The notes under the pieces were generated by a model. It had not been told where the DNA came from. It ran no database searches and worked only from the letters and a program-made list of their open reading frames with translations. A stretch of 15,977 bases of DNA from DALYLB01 sp046154695 (GTDB lineage: Bacteria; Acidobacteriota; Blastocatellia; RBC074). Within the stretch, counting starts at the first letter, position 1. Every line of letters begins with the position of its first letter. The stretch lies in assembly GCA_046154695.1 (NCBI GenBank), contig JBJXFI010000400.1:1-15977 (forward strand). Direction: 5' to 3'. Below are positions 10,001-15,977 of the stretch, piece by piece. The position numbers were made by a program, and so were the translations under genes.

Positions 10001-10227
10001 GCCCGGTCCGGTGGGCGTTCGAAGGCATGGGCCTGACTTACGTGAACGATGCCGGGAACGCCTCGGAGATCTGGTATCAGCCGATGGACGGCGCCGCGCC
10101 CCGCCAGTTGACCAGCTTTCAGGGCGAGAAGATCCACAATTTTTCATGGTCCCCGGACGGGCGCTTTCTGGCGGTGACGCGGGGCGCGCGCGTCTCTGAC
10201 GCCGTCCTCATCACGAACGTGCGCTGA
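7090..10227 (+). CDS. Membrane Ser/Thr protein kinase with C-terminal PD40/TolB-like propeller
   Basis: A 1045-aa protein. Residues 1-99 are a disordered Ser/Gly/Ala-rich leader. Residues 100 to about 370 form a Hanks-type kinase: glycine loop GRGGMGDVY, ATP-binding K129, catalytic HRDIKPEN (D222), metal-binding DFG (D240), GTISYMSPEQ and GRTDIFSLGIVLYEM, so it should be active. A juxtamembrane stretch follows, then one membrane helix at about 464-492 (VTIAIGAIGAIGLMLAGLLAAVAVY). Residues about 500-1045 carry repeated SPDGR(Y/F/W)LAY-like blades (PAISPDGRYLAYV, PQLSPDGRWVFYSS, PAVSPDGRWLAYRS), a PD40/WD40-like propeller, presumably the extracytoplasmic sensor. This architecture is common in Acidobacteriota. 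No substrate gene is adjacent. No clear ribosome site precedes the ATG at 7090; an upstream ATG at 7076 closes quickly. The 3' end overlaps the convergent oxidoreductase gene by 17 bp. Confidence 0.92.
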   Translation: MKKIDEATGLTEYATRLESSSESQSGNESEIEYLYLTPIDTGSGEGGGISEGETGVSVQPAGGGRLAASTGVKTAPARRPAVSSPPVAASPASTFTIGHYEVDRAIGRGGMGDVYLARDTRLGRPVAVKLLRADYKPTELRVRRFHQEARAVCALNHPNIVTIYEVGESNGAPFIVSEFIEGLTLRRLIPPHGMKVHLALDIAIQITSALSAAHQAGIVHRDIKPENVMVRGDGYVKVLDFGLAKLSDALEGRADRSHSPTGSAPGTVLGTISYMSPEQARGLDVDGRTDIFSLGIVLYEMITGRKPFTGPATNDVLAAILNKEPARASGHVPDLPEEVQWIIDNAICKNLDARYPTINEMMRDLREVKDELAMRSRQERKSLVKELGWPEMARTGKPSGRALVSVGPVSAPLVRPPLRGEILDLSRETVSLQERAIESFSRSSKDVTPQQEERESRKRTGYRLPVTIAIGAIGAIGLMLAGLLAAVAVYRFYASAGPLTFGKITLSRITSSGRAGPAAISPDGRYLAYVQTEIGGREGVWLRQINTATAVQILPPAEAAYHHLKFSRDGNFLYFVMNDRTAPARAALYQMPTLGGASRNLFAMPGGKFELSPDGKRLAYFRSSENGEIGLMIAEIGTWREVKLASRRSPGEFSPGALAWSTDGERIACGVMNTDSQGNRYQSLIAIGVRDGREQALSPDRWQSIGGLAWMPNDQGVVMAAAAPDVGAEQIYFVDPRGMAHRVTNDLNRYVGLSLTADGRAIAAVQSEDPLHVWVAPSNDLAHARALTRGAGRYSAASWTPDGGILTDSDVSGAREIWKLDVNGGRPVQVTAKDRKNMAPLMTPDNRFLIVQSARNGRINLWRTDPGESAPVQLTNGEADEGPQLSPDGRWVFYSSRNAGQWTIWKVAVEGGPPVQVVEAAQADSPAVSPDGRWLAYRSTDPDSKQSRMVVMPVEGGAPVRAFDLPQTVSGPVRWAFEGMGLTYVNDAGNASEIWYQPMDGAAPRQLTSFQGEKIHNFSWSPDGRFLAVTRGARVSDAVLITNVR

Positions 10228-11419
10228 GACGCTGCCGGGTTCCGCGCGCCACCAGCCGCATCAGCGATTTGTGCCGGGAGAGGACCGAAACCAGCAGATT
10301 GCGAGCCGCCGGCCGGAATGCCAGGTTTCGCAGCATCGAACTGATCCTGTATCGCAATCCGAAATGGGCGCGATGGCGCCCCTCATACCTGTGGATGATC
10401 GTCTCCACGCTCGTGATTCCCTCGTAAAACGCATGGTGGATGACCGCGGCCGCGATCTCGCCGCTCGTCAGCGCCAGCAGGATACCGCTCCCGGTGAACG
10501 GGTCGATGAAGGCGCCCGCGTCGCCGATCGCCAGCACGCCCGGTTGGGTCCGCGGGCGGCCGAACCGCAGCGGCCCGGTCCCCAGCCATTCTCCCTCGAA
10601 TATCGCGCCCTTCAGTCGTTCGTTCGCCCGCGGATTCGTACGCATCGTCAGGTCGAGCAGGCGCTGGCGGTCTCCCCGGGCCTCGAGGAGCGTGGCCTCG
10701 GTCGTGATAAAACATAGATTGACGAGGTCTCCCTCGACCTCCGAGAGCCCGCCGTACCCATCACGGAAAAAGTAGAGCTCCCCCGTTCCGTCGAGCCCCT
10801 CGATCCCGCGCAGATGAACCTTGCAGCCGAAGAGCCGCGACCCCTCGAAGCGCGCCCACCGGAACCGGCCCTCGCCTCGCGGCCCCCCCCCAGGATGATG
10901 ATGATGATGATGATGATACGCGCCATTTCGCCCCGATGCGTCGATGACCACCCGCCCGGAAAACCGCTCGACAGTCTCTCCATCGGCCTTTCCCTCGACG
11001 ATGCTCTCCGCGGAGCCGATTTCGATGCGCGGCGCGACATGGAATCCTTCGCGCACCTCGACGCCCGATTCCCGCGCGCGATCGAGCAGGATCGCATCCA
11101 TCCGCGAGCGCGACAGTCCCATCGCCCCGGAATGCCCGTCCGCGATCCATTCCATCGGCACGCGCAACCCCCGCCCGTCCGGCGCATAGATCGTCATTCG
11201 TCGAATCGACTTCGCCCCGGCGGCGGCGAGCCGGTCTCCGACCCCCAGCCGCTCGAAGACCTCCATGCACTCGGGCGTGATGAACTCTCCGCACAGTTTC
11301 TGGCGCGGAAACCGGCTCTTCTCCAGCAGCAATATCCGATAGCCCTCCCGCGCCAGCAGCGTCGAGGCCGTCGCGCCCGACGGCCCCCCGCCAATAATGA
11401 TTACATCGTAAGAATTCAT
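10211..11419 (-). CDS. FAD-dependent oxidoreductase, geranylgeranyl-reductase type
   Basis: A 402-aa protein from the ATG at 11419; the frame is open up to 11542, but the FAD-binding strand starts right after this Met (MNSYDVIIIGGGPSG), which decides the start. The Rossmann motif GGGPSG is at 10-15, the EKSRFPRQKLCGEF segment at 33-46 is typical of geranylgeranyl reductase/halogenase-like flavoproteins, a DASGR segment is at 160-164, and the second FAD motif GDAGAFIDPFTGSGI spans 299-313. It should reduce or oxidise a hydrophobic substrate with NAD(P)H and FAD; the substrate is unknown. Oddity: residues 169-175 are seven consecutive histidines from a CAT repeat, followed by Pro and a G9 tract, in the loop after DASGR where relatives have ordinary sequence. 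No ribosome site is evident. Confidence 0.85.
   Translation of the reverse strand: MNSYDVIIIGGGPSGATASTLLAREGYRILLLEKSRFPRQKLCGEFITPECMEVFERLGVGDRLAAAGAKSIRRMTIYAPDGRGLRVPMEWIADGHSGAMGLSRSRMDAILLDRARESGVEVREGFHVAPRIEIGSAESIVEGKADGETVERFSGRVVIDASGRNGAYHHHHHHHPGGGPRGEGRFRWARFEGSRLFGCKVHLRGIEGLDGTGELYFFRDGYGGLSEVEGDLVNLCFITTEATLLEARGDRQRLLDLTMRTNPRANERLKGAIFEGEWLGTGPLRFGRPRTQPGVLAIGDAGAFIDPFTGSGILLALTSGEIAAAVIHHAFYEGITSVETIIHRYEGRHRAHFGLRYRISSMLRNLAFRPAARNLLVSVLSRHKSLMRLVARGTRQRLSARS
10883..10917. repeat. In-gene simple repeats: C9 tract (G9 on coding strand) and (GAT)8
   Basis: Nine consecutive C (10883-10891) and eight GAT triplets (10894-10917) lie two bases apart inside the oxidoreductase gene. 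On the coding strand they read seven CAT (His) codons, one CCT, then nine G. Triplet changes would lengthen or shorten the His run in frame; a one-base slip in the G9 tract would frameshift the last half of the protein. Confidence 0.85.
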
Positions 11420-11440
11420 AGCCGGAAAAGCTGAATTTTG

Positions 11441-11470
11441 AGCCACGAATGAACGCGAATCTTCACGAAT
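11441..11470. repeat. Three tandem degenerate 10-mers ending in CGAAT
   Basis: AGCCACGAAT, GAACGCGAAT and CTTCACGAAT follow each other at exact 10-bp spacing, just upstream of the oxidoreductase start. Two similar units with a CACGAA core occur at 3319-3338. This type of short-period repeat between genes is widespread in some bacteria; its function is unknown. Confidence 0.5.
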
Positions 11471-11519
11471 AACCCCCGGGTGTGAACTTATCGCACATTC
11501 CATTTCTGGGGATTTGCAC

Positions 11520-12056
11520 TCACAGCAGGATCTGTTTCGCACCCAGTCCGCGCGCGATCTCTTCGGCCTGTTCGGCGAGGGAGGGAGGCATGCGCACAGT
11601 CACCAGATAGCCGTCGCTCTTCACCTCCTGCATTTGCCGCAGCGGCAGATGCATCGATTGTCGCTGCCGGGCGAATCCCAACAGCGCCCCGATCGCTCCT
11701 CCCGCCATCCCCCCGCTCGCCACGCTCGCCACCGCGTGATGAAAAAGACCCGATAGAAAAGGCAGCGCCAGCAGATTCATGGCGTATAATCCCATTCCGA
11801 CGAAGAGGGCGAATGCGCCCCCAATCAGTGCACCCGACACGGCGCTCCGCGTCGTAATGGATAGCGGGGTTTCCATCGGGGTGAATGTGGCCGCGCGAAT
11901 CTGATCGTTGATTTCGACCCGGACGGTTGTGGCCTCGCTCGTATCGACGCCGATCGCGCTCAACCGGTCGAGCAACTCATTGACGAGCGGCTCTTCCTCA
12001 TAGAGCGCAACGATCCAGATATGTTCGCCGTAGCGGCCGCTCGATTGATCCGTCAT
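11520..12056 (-). CDS. Glycine-rich small membrane protein, unknown function
   Basis: A 178-aa protein. The ATG at 12056 has AGAGG nine bases upstream and a good promoter further up. Residues 1-65 form a small alpha/beta domain (IWIVALYEEEPLVNELLDRL, then TVRVEIND). Residues about 72-128 hold two hydrophobic Gly/Ala-rich segments (AVSGALIGGAFALFVGMGLYA and ASVASGGMAGGAIGALLGFA), probably a membrane hairpin of glycine-zipper type. The C-terminal 30 residues (GYLVTVRMPPSLAEQAEEIARGLGAKQILL) resemble the tail of heat-induced stress and DUF1269-like proteins, where an alpha/beta repeat brackets a Gly-rich centre. No catalytic motif is seen. The flanking oxidoreductase lies downstream on the same strand, about 100 bp away, so cotranscription is possible but not shown. 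Confidence 0.7.
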   Translation of the reverse strand: MTDQSSGRYGEHIWIVALYEEEPLVNELLDRLSAIGVDTSEATTVRVEINDQIRAATFTPMETPLSITTRSAVSGALIGGAFALFVGMGLYAMNLLALPFLSGLFHHAVASVASGGMAGGAIGALLGFARQRQSMHLPLRQMQEVKSDGYLVTVRMPPSLAEQAEEIARGLGAKQILL

Positions 12057-12094
12057 TGTGCTTTGCCTCTGATTCTTTCGTGGATGGGGGGCGC

Positions 12095-12123
12095 ATTATA
12101 ATCCGCCAACGGAGACGGTCGAA
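12095..12123 (-). promoter_or_regulatory. Promoter of the glycine-rich membrane protein gene
   Basis: On the minus strand TTCGAC (12118-12123) and TATAAT (12095-12100) are 17 bp apart, the ideal sigma-70 layout, with the -10 box 38 bp before the ATG. The TATAAT overlaps an ATTATAAT palindrome, so a plus-strand -10 is also readable at 12097-12102, but without a good -35. Confidence 0.55.
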
Positions 12124-12151
12124 AGCTACTGTGAAGCGAGAGGGCTGTCAA

Positions 12152-12182
12152 CCTGCCCCCCTGGCGTGGATTGCCGGGCAGG
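12152..12182 (+). other. Possible leader hairpin upstream of the secreted-protein gene
   Basis: CCTGCCC (12152-12158) and GGGCAGG (12176-12182) can pair around a 17-base loop, 148 bp before the secreted-protein start. The rest of the 273-bp gap shows no gene. I recognise no riboswitch family in it. Confidence 0.25.
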
Positions 12183-12329
12183 CAACGCGAATAAGAGTAT
12201 CGTCGTCTGAGGCCCGGCTTTCCAGGGATTGCGGTGGAAAAGGAGACGCGGCGAAGCAGGGGGCGAAATCGTTCCCCGCTCGATTGTATGGTGTCTGGAC
12301 TGTCGTCAGTAAAAGGAGGAATTTTTAGC

Positions 12330-13397
12330 ATGCGTAAATGGATAGGATTGGGATTAATTCTGGGGGGAATCCTCTGTGCGGGGGGAGGCGGCGTCGCTTA
12401 CGGGCAATCCGCGAACGTGCAGAACAAGGCGGTGGAGGCGAAACCGGCGGCGGCCGGTCCGGCGGCGAAGACAGCCGGAAACTCGCTGTTTTCCCTTCTG
12501 CCGTCCACGGATCTGATCGCGACGGTGGACGCGGGGCGGCTGGTCAACGAGCTGCTGCCGAAACTCGCCACGCTCAGCGTCGGCGGGGTGGACGAGATGG
12601 CGAAGCAGATCACCGAATTCACACAGAAGACGGGCATCGACCCGACCCGGATTCAGAATGCCGTGCTCGCAATGGATCTCAAAAGCGCGCAGGCGCAGGG
12701 CGTCGTTCTGCTGCAGGGAATCGACCCCGACGCAAAGCAGATCGAAGCGGCGATGCAGGCCTTCAAGTCCGAGTACAAGGCGGTCGATTACAAGGGCCGG
12801 ATGATCTACACCATCCTGGCAAAGGTCAACGCTCCCACCGCCGGCCCGGTGTCGGTCAAGACGGATGAGATGGCCGTGGCGCCGCTCGGAAACCAGATGA
12901 TGGCCTTCGGCGATCGCGCGATGATTCAGAAGGTCATCGATGTCCAGACGGGGACGGAGAAGAACCTGGTCAGTCCGCGGATGATCGCGGCCCTCGAAGA
13001 GACCCGCGCCTCGGCGCTCGTCCGCTTCGCGCTCAATATTCCCGAGGAGCTTCGCACCCAGGCTGTCGATCAGGGGGATCTGTTCAAATCGGTCGCCTCG
13101 ATCAAGATGATCCTCGGAACCTTCGATGTGGCCTCCGATTTCAGCCTCTCCCTCGATACGATCATTCGCACCGCGACGCAGAACGAGGCGGGCGAGCTGG
13201 AGACGGGGCTCAAAGGGCTGCTCGGACTCATCCGCGGCATCTTCGGCGGCGCCGACCCGTCCACCGACTTCATTGGCCAACTGCTCGATCAGATCAAGAT
13301 CGGCTCCAAACTGAACGATGTCTCCCTCTCGATCTCGCTCCCCCGCGCGATCATGGACCAGCTCTCGAAGAAGGCGCCGCCCGCGGAGAAGAAGTAG
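12330..13397 (+). CDS. Secreted or periplasmic protein of unknown function
   Basis: A 355-aa protein. The ATG at 12330 is chosen for its strong ribosome site AAAGGAGGA at 12312-12320 and because a signal peptide starts there; the frame is open further upstream, to about 12234, but that stretch looks non-coding. Residues 1-25 (MRKW, a hydrophobic Gly/Leu core, then VAYG before QS) form a signal peptide with likely cleavage near 25. C16 does not sit in a proper lipobox. After an Ala/Pro/Lys-rich linker, FSLLPSTDLIATVDAGRLVNELLPKL begins a mature domain with two apparently related halves (DLIATVDAGRL early, SALVRFALNIPEEL later), like the envelope proteins often annotated DUF3352-like. I do not recognise the family securely. 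No catalytic motif was seen. Two terminator hairpins follow, so it is probably a single-gene unit. Confidence 0.75.
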   Translation: MRKWIGLGLILGGILCAGGGGVAYGQSANVQNKAVEAKPAAAGPAAKTAGNSLFSLLPSTDLIATVDAGRLVNELLPKLATLSVGGVDEMAKQITEFTQKTGIDPTRIQNAVLAMDLKSAQAQGVVLLQGIDPDAKQIEAAMQAFKSEYKAVDYKGRMIYTILAKVNAPTAGPVSVKTDEMAVAPLGNQMMAFGDRAMIQKVIDVQTGTEKNLVSPRMIAALEETRASALVRFALNIPEELRTQAVDQGDLFKSVASIKMILGTFDVASDFSLSLDTIIRTATQNEAGELETGLKGLLGLIRGIFGGADPSTDFIGQLLDQIKIGSKLNDVSLSISLPRAIMDQLSKKAPPAEKK

Positions 13398-13410
13398 GCT
13401 TGTTGATGAG

Positions 13411-13450
13411 AAAAGGGCCGGAGGGCGCGCTCTCCGGCCTTTGTCTTTTG
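13411..13450 (+). terminator. Rho-independent terminator of the secreted-protein gene
   Basis: GGCCGGAG (13416-13423) and CTCCGGCC (13432-13439) form an 8-bp GC stem with an 8-base loop, flanked by AAAA before and TTTGTCTTTT after, 18 bp past the stop codon. Confidence 0.8.
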
Positions 13451-13474
13451 TGCCCCCGGCAGGGCGCGCAAATT

Positions 13475-13514
13475 TGAAGCGGGTTGAATCTGATTCAGCC
13501 CGCTTCATTTGTTT
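13475..13514. terminator. Second, possibly bidirectional terminator hairpin
   Basis: TGAAGCGGG (13475-13483) pairs with CCCGCTTCA (13499-13507). The stem extends by a T-G wobble and TGAA/TTCA around the 5-base loop TCTGA, and a TTTGTTT tail follows. On the other strand the tail is AAATTT, so it may also stop transcription from the vapBC pair on the minus strand. Confidence 0.65.
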
Positions 13515-13569
13515 ACGACTTATAGTCGCTTGCATCCGCATGCGCCCTGGCTGCGTGATTCAGAAGCGG

Positions 13570-13656
13570 AAAACGGAACAGACGGAAATAACGGAACAAA
13601 CGGAGTCCCGGATTGTTTGGTTTCGTCGATTCTTTTATTTCCGTTTGTTCCGTTTT
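13570..13656. repeat. 22-bp inverted repeat built of 9-bp tandem units
   Basis: The arms 13570-13591 and 13635-13656 are complementary except for one position that is a G-T wobble in RNA. The left arm and its continuation consist of four 9-mers with an ACGGA core (13571-13606); the right side carries the complement. With a 43-base spacer it could fold into a long hairpin. It lies between the second terminator and the vapC gene. The remaining gap (about 13515-13758) shows no gene. Confidence 0.6.
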
Positions 13657-13758
13657 TCCTCCTCTTCCCGATGGCTGGTCGCGTCGCACGCAAGTGAAAA
13701 CCGCTGTAGAGCGCGTCTGCAACTTAACCGACCGGTGAGCAGGGATAGATTCCTCTCT

Positions 13759-14178
13759 TCAGGGAAGATCAGCCACCCAGCAAAGATGCCGCCCGAGACG
13801 ACCGTTTCCCAAAGCCAGAAAAAACTTTTCGTCGGCTGTGACCATGGCGCAGTCCAGCGCGATGGCCATCGCGAGATAGGTCCAGTCGTAAACAGTTTGT
13901 GCCGATTGAGTGGCGCCATCGAGCGTGGGGGCAAGTAAGGGGGAGGTGGAGTGTTTGAATACAGGGACGGCAAGAAATGCGTCGACGATCTTGCGTCCTT
14001 CGCGGACGGTCAATTCGCCGCGTGCGATCTTTTTCCATAGGATGTTGCCGAATTCCGGGACGATCAGGTCGGGCGCGTGCAGGTCATGCACGGAATCCAG
14101 CAACCGCTCCGCCGCCACCGAATGAATCTCCGGCACATACCATTTGACAGCGACACTGGCGTCGACCACGTATCTCAT
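13759..14178 (-). CDS. vapC: PIN-domain ribonuclease toxin VapC
   Basis: A 139-aa PIN protein with the four acidic active-site residues D6 (VVDASVAVKW), E42 (VPEFGNILW), D98 (VYDWTYLAMA) and D116 (VTADEKFF). The VVDASVAVKWY opening and TADEKF motif are typical of VapC. Its ATG (14176-14178) overlaps the antitoxin stop as ATGA, so the two are translationally coupled. The expected role is Mg-dependent cleavage of a specific tRNA or rRNA when the antitoxin is lost. It is not closely similar to the other PIN toxin of this window (3681-4088) and has a different antitoxin type, so cross-talk is unlikely. Confidence 0.92.
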   Translation of the reverse strand: MRYVVDASVAVKWYVPEIHSVAAERLLDSVHDLHAPDLIVPEFGNILWKKIARGELTVREGRKIVDAFLAVPVFKHSTSPLLAPTLDGATQSAQTVYDWTYLAMAIALDCAMVTADEKFFLALGNGRLGRHLCWVADLP

Positions 14179-14405
14179 CGGCCGCGATCCTCACGCAATA
14201 GCGCGGCGCTGTCGGAGTGCGCGGAATGCATAAGCGAGCGGCGGATCTTCGCCGCGACTTTTCGCGCGTCGGCCATCGTCGTCTGCGCTGCCTGCTCCAG
14301 GATGGTTTTCAGCTCGACTTGCAGGGACCTCTTATTGTATTGGGCCCGTCCCTTGAGCGCGTCCAGCACTTCAGCAGGGACATCTCTCACTAAAACATCA
14401 GGCAT
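14175..14405 (-). CDS. vapB: FitA/VapB-type ribbon-helix-helix antitoxin
   Basis: A 76-aa protein from the second Met (14405), which lies six bases after GAGGAG; the Met two codons upstream (14411) abuts that ribosome site and is unlikely as the start. The N-terminus MPDVLVRDVPAEVLDALKGRAQYNKRSLQVELKTILEQA has the strand-helix-helix pattern of FitA-like Arc-fold antitoxins (strand DVLVRDV, helix AEVLDALKGRAQ, then NKRSLQVELKTILEQA). The C-terminal half is charged and should bind VapC. It precedes and overlaps vapC by 4 bp. It should dimerise and repress its own promoter, where two direct repeats are visible. Confidence 0.9.
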   Translation of the reverse strand: MPDVLVRDVPAEVLDALKGRAQYNKRSLQVELKTILEQAAQTTMADARKVAAKIRRSLMHSAHSDSAALLREDRGR

Positions 14406-14427
14406 CGTCATCTCCTCTCATTGCCGG

Positions 14428-14456
14428 ATCATATAGTGATAGCGTTATGATAGCAA
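14428..14456 (-). promoter_or_regulatory. vapBC promoter with direct-repeat operator candidate
   Basis: On the minus strand TTGCTA (14451-14456) and TATGAT (14428-14433) are separated by 17 bp. On the plus strand TGATAGC occurs at 14437-14443 and again at 14448-14454, 11 bp apart, about one helical turn, overlapping the spacer and -35. This spacing suits a ribbon-helix-helix repressor such as VapB. The site ends 3 bp before the stop codon of the serine hydrolase gene. Confidence 0.6.
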
Positions 14457-14458
14457 GA

Positions 14459-15862
14459 TCACTTCTCCGACAACTCCAGCCCCGCGATCTTCTCGTCCCG
14501 CGTGACCGCCAGCCGGCAGAACATGCTCTTGTCGTTGAAGACGATCCGATAGCGAAAAAAGGTGTGGATTCCGTCGTCCTCCATTCGGCCCGCCGGGCCA
14601 AGACCCGTGATGGCGCCGAGCGGCTTGAGCGACGCGCCGATCTGTTTGATCTTCTCGGGGAAGAGGATCGCGCGGGCCTCGGGGGTGAAGGGAGCGGAAT
14701 CGGCCGCGCCTTCCATGCTCTTCGTCAGAACGTCCTTCAGCATGGCCGAGATCCGCGGCCCTTTGGCGGCGTCATCCGCGGCGATGAGGCGGGGATCACA
14801 AAGGACCGCGACGCCATGCGCGATCCGATCCGGGTTCGTTTGCGCCAGATTGGCGAAGAGGGCGACGGTGAGCTTCTCGTCCGCGTATCGCGCGATAAAC
14901 GATTTGAAGCCCTGCCACGCGCCCCCGTGCTCGATCAGGCGATGCCCGTTCGCCTCGCGGAGCGTCCAGCCGAACCCGTAGGGATAGGTCTTTCCATTGT
15001 TCAGCTTCACCGGCGTCCAGATCTGATCGAGGCTCGACCGCTTGAGCAGCTTCTCGCCATTGAGCGCCGCGTCCCACTTCGCCATATCGTAAATGGTCAG
15101 ATAGAGGCTGCCGTCCGCCGTCGTGTTCATCGTCCGCGAGACCCATTCCTGGTGCTTCAATTGCCCGCCGGCCAGCCGGTAGCCGGAAGATCGATTCGGG
15201 ATGATCTCTTCTTCGGTGATGATCCGGGCGGTGCTCATGCCCAGCGGTGTGAAGACGCGCTCCCGCAGAAACTCGCCGTAAAACTTCCCCGTGGCCTTGC
15301 TGATGAGGATGCCCAGCATGACGTAGCCCATGTTGCTGTAGCTCCATCGCTCGCCCGGCTGAAAGGCCAACGGAATCTCGGCCGCTCGTTTCAGCAGCTC
15401 GTCCTCGGTGTAATCGCGGCGGAAATCGAAGTTCGGCGGGTAATCCGTGGTCCCCGCGGTGTGCGTCAACAGATGGCGGACCGTGATGTTTTTCCAGTGC
15501 GCCGGCGCGTCGGGGAAGTATTTCGGGATTCGGTCGTCGAGGCCGACCTTGCCATCCTCGACGAGCAGCATGACGGCCGCCGCGGTGAACTGCTTGCCCA
15601 CCGAGCCGGACTGAAAGATCGTCTCCGGTTTGACCGCGACCCGATGCTCGACGTTCGACAGGCCGTAGCCTTTCGCGTGCACGATCTGCCCGTCGCGGAG
15701 AATCACAAGCGACATTCCGGGGATCCGCTGCTTCTCCATCTCACCGCGAATGTATTCATCCACTTTGGCGGCGAGTCCGTCCTGTGCGGCGCACGGAAGG
15801 ATAGACAGCAGCAATACCGCAACGAGAGCGGCGGCGCGCCGCCCAATTCCGATTGTGATCAC
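14459..15862 (-). CDS. Exported serine hydrolase, beta-lactamase/class C family
   Basis: A 467-aa protein starting with GTG at 15862, five bases after a perfect AGGAGG (15868-15873 on the complement). A signal peptide covers about residues 1-26 (RRAAALVAVLLLSILPCAAQ). The beta-lactamase/penicillin-binding fold (PF00144) runs from about 30 to 360 with S87-V-G-K90 (SxxK nucleophile and base), Y175-S-N177 (YxN) and H312-G-G (HxG in place of KTG), the pattern of esterase- and peptidase-like members rather than true AmpC. A C-terminal extension of about 100 residues (from about 365) is a small beta-rich domain. Likely a periplasmic or secreted esterase, D-aminopeptidase or peptidase; the substrate is unknown. 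vapBC lies immediately downstream in the same direction with its own promoter. Confidence 0.88.
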   Translation of the reverse strand: MITIGIGRRAAALVAVLLLSILPCAAQDGLAAKVDEYIRGEMEKQRIPGMSLVILRDGQIVHAKGYGLSNVEHRVAVKPETIFQSGSVGKQFTAAAVMLLVEDGKVGLDDRIPKYFPDAPAHWKNITVRHLLTHTAGTTDYPPNFDFRRDYTEDELLKRAAEIPLAFQPGERWSYSNMGYVMLGILISKATGKFYGEFLRERVFTPLGMSTARIITEEEIIPNRSSGYRLAGGQLKHQEWVSRTMNTTADGSLYLTIYDMAKWDAALNGEKLLKRSSLDQIWTPVKLNNGKTYPYGFGWTLREANGHRLIEHGGAWQGFKSFIARYADEKLTVALFANLAQTNPDRIAHGVAVLCDPRLIAADDAAKGPRISAMLKDVLTKSMEGAADSAPFTPEARAILFPEKIKQIGASLKPLGAITGLGPAGRMEDDGIHTFFRYRIVFNDKSMFCRLAVTRDEKIAGLELSEK

Positions 15863-15977
15863 AAGCGCCTCCTGAATGGGGTTGGTGATGAAGTCTCCGG
15901 GTGGACCCGGCGCTCCCAGGCGAGCGGGAAGTGTGCCACAGAGGGGCTTCCGAAGGGCAAAAAAAGAGACGGGGCTC

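Noticed and set aside
10894..10917. His run as a vector-derived affinity tag
   Set aside because: It is internal to a normal gene, made of a pure CAT repeat beside a G9 tract, with no linker, protease site or vector sequence nearby.
12234..12329. N-terminal extension of the secreted protein from an upstream GTG
   Set aside because: The extension has no ribosome site and would bury the signal peptide; AAAGGAGGA points to the ATG at 12330.
13571..13606. 9-bp tandem units as a CRISPR array
   Set aside because: Units are too short, contiguous without spacers, and no cas genes are present.

Overview
The window is a GC-rich bacterial chromosome segment of about 16 kb. A Ser/Thr kinase fused through a membrane helix to a TolB/PD40-type propeller, many solitary genes on both strands, and palindrome-rich intergenic repeats fit an acidobacterium, perhaps of Blastocatellia type. 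This placement is inferred from gene content only. No rRNA, tRNA, CRISPR array or transposase gene was seen.

Left part (1-3463): a translationally coupled pair, a vWA protein (5' end outside the window) followed by a protein with a conserved-looking helical N-terminus and a C-terminal formylglycine-generating-enzyme-like (C-type-lectin fold) domain. This matches the vWA plus FGE-like part of MoxR/vWA conflict modules; a MoxR ATPase would be expected just upstream. The 3' end of the FGE-like gene looks like the variable region of a diversity-generating retroelement (DGR). A 36-nt near copy lies exactly 306 bp downstream, and all four differences are adenines in the downstream copy, as expected for a template repeat (TR). 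That copy is cut short by hairpin repeats, and no reverse transcriptase is present, so it may be a decayed or split DGR. The rest of the 936-bp gap holds a 67-bp repeat pair, several 3-nt-loop hairpins and an 80-bp inverted-repeat element.

Middle (3464-10227): a type II toxin-antitoxin pair (small DUF2281-like antitoxin plus PIN toxin) converges on a 913-aa GH63/MGH1-like glucosidase. The glucosidase is divergent from the membrane-anchored Ser/Thr kinase-propeller protein.

Right part (10211-15977): an FAD-dependent oxidoreductase of the geranylgeranyl-reductase type, whose 3' end overlaps the kinase gene and which carries an in-frame seven-His run next to a G9 tract; a glycine-rich membrane protein with a good promoter; a secreted protein of unknown function followed by two terminator hairpins; a vapBC pair with a readable promoter and direct-repeat operator candidate; and an exported serine beta-lactamase-family hydrolase with a GTG start.

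Apart from the vWA/FGE-like pair and the two toxin-antitoxin pairs, the genes look like independent transcription units with no shared pathway.
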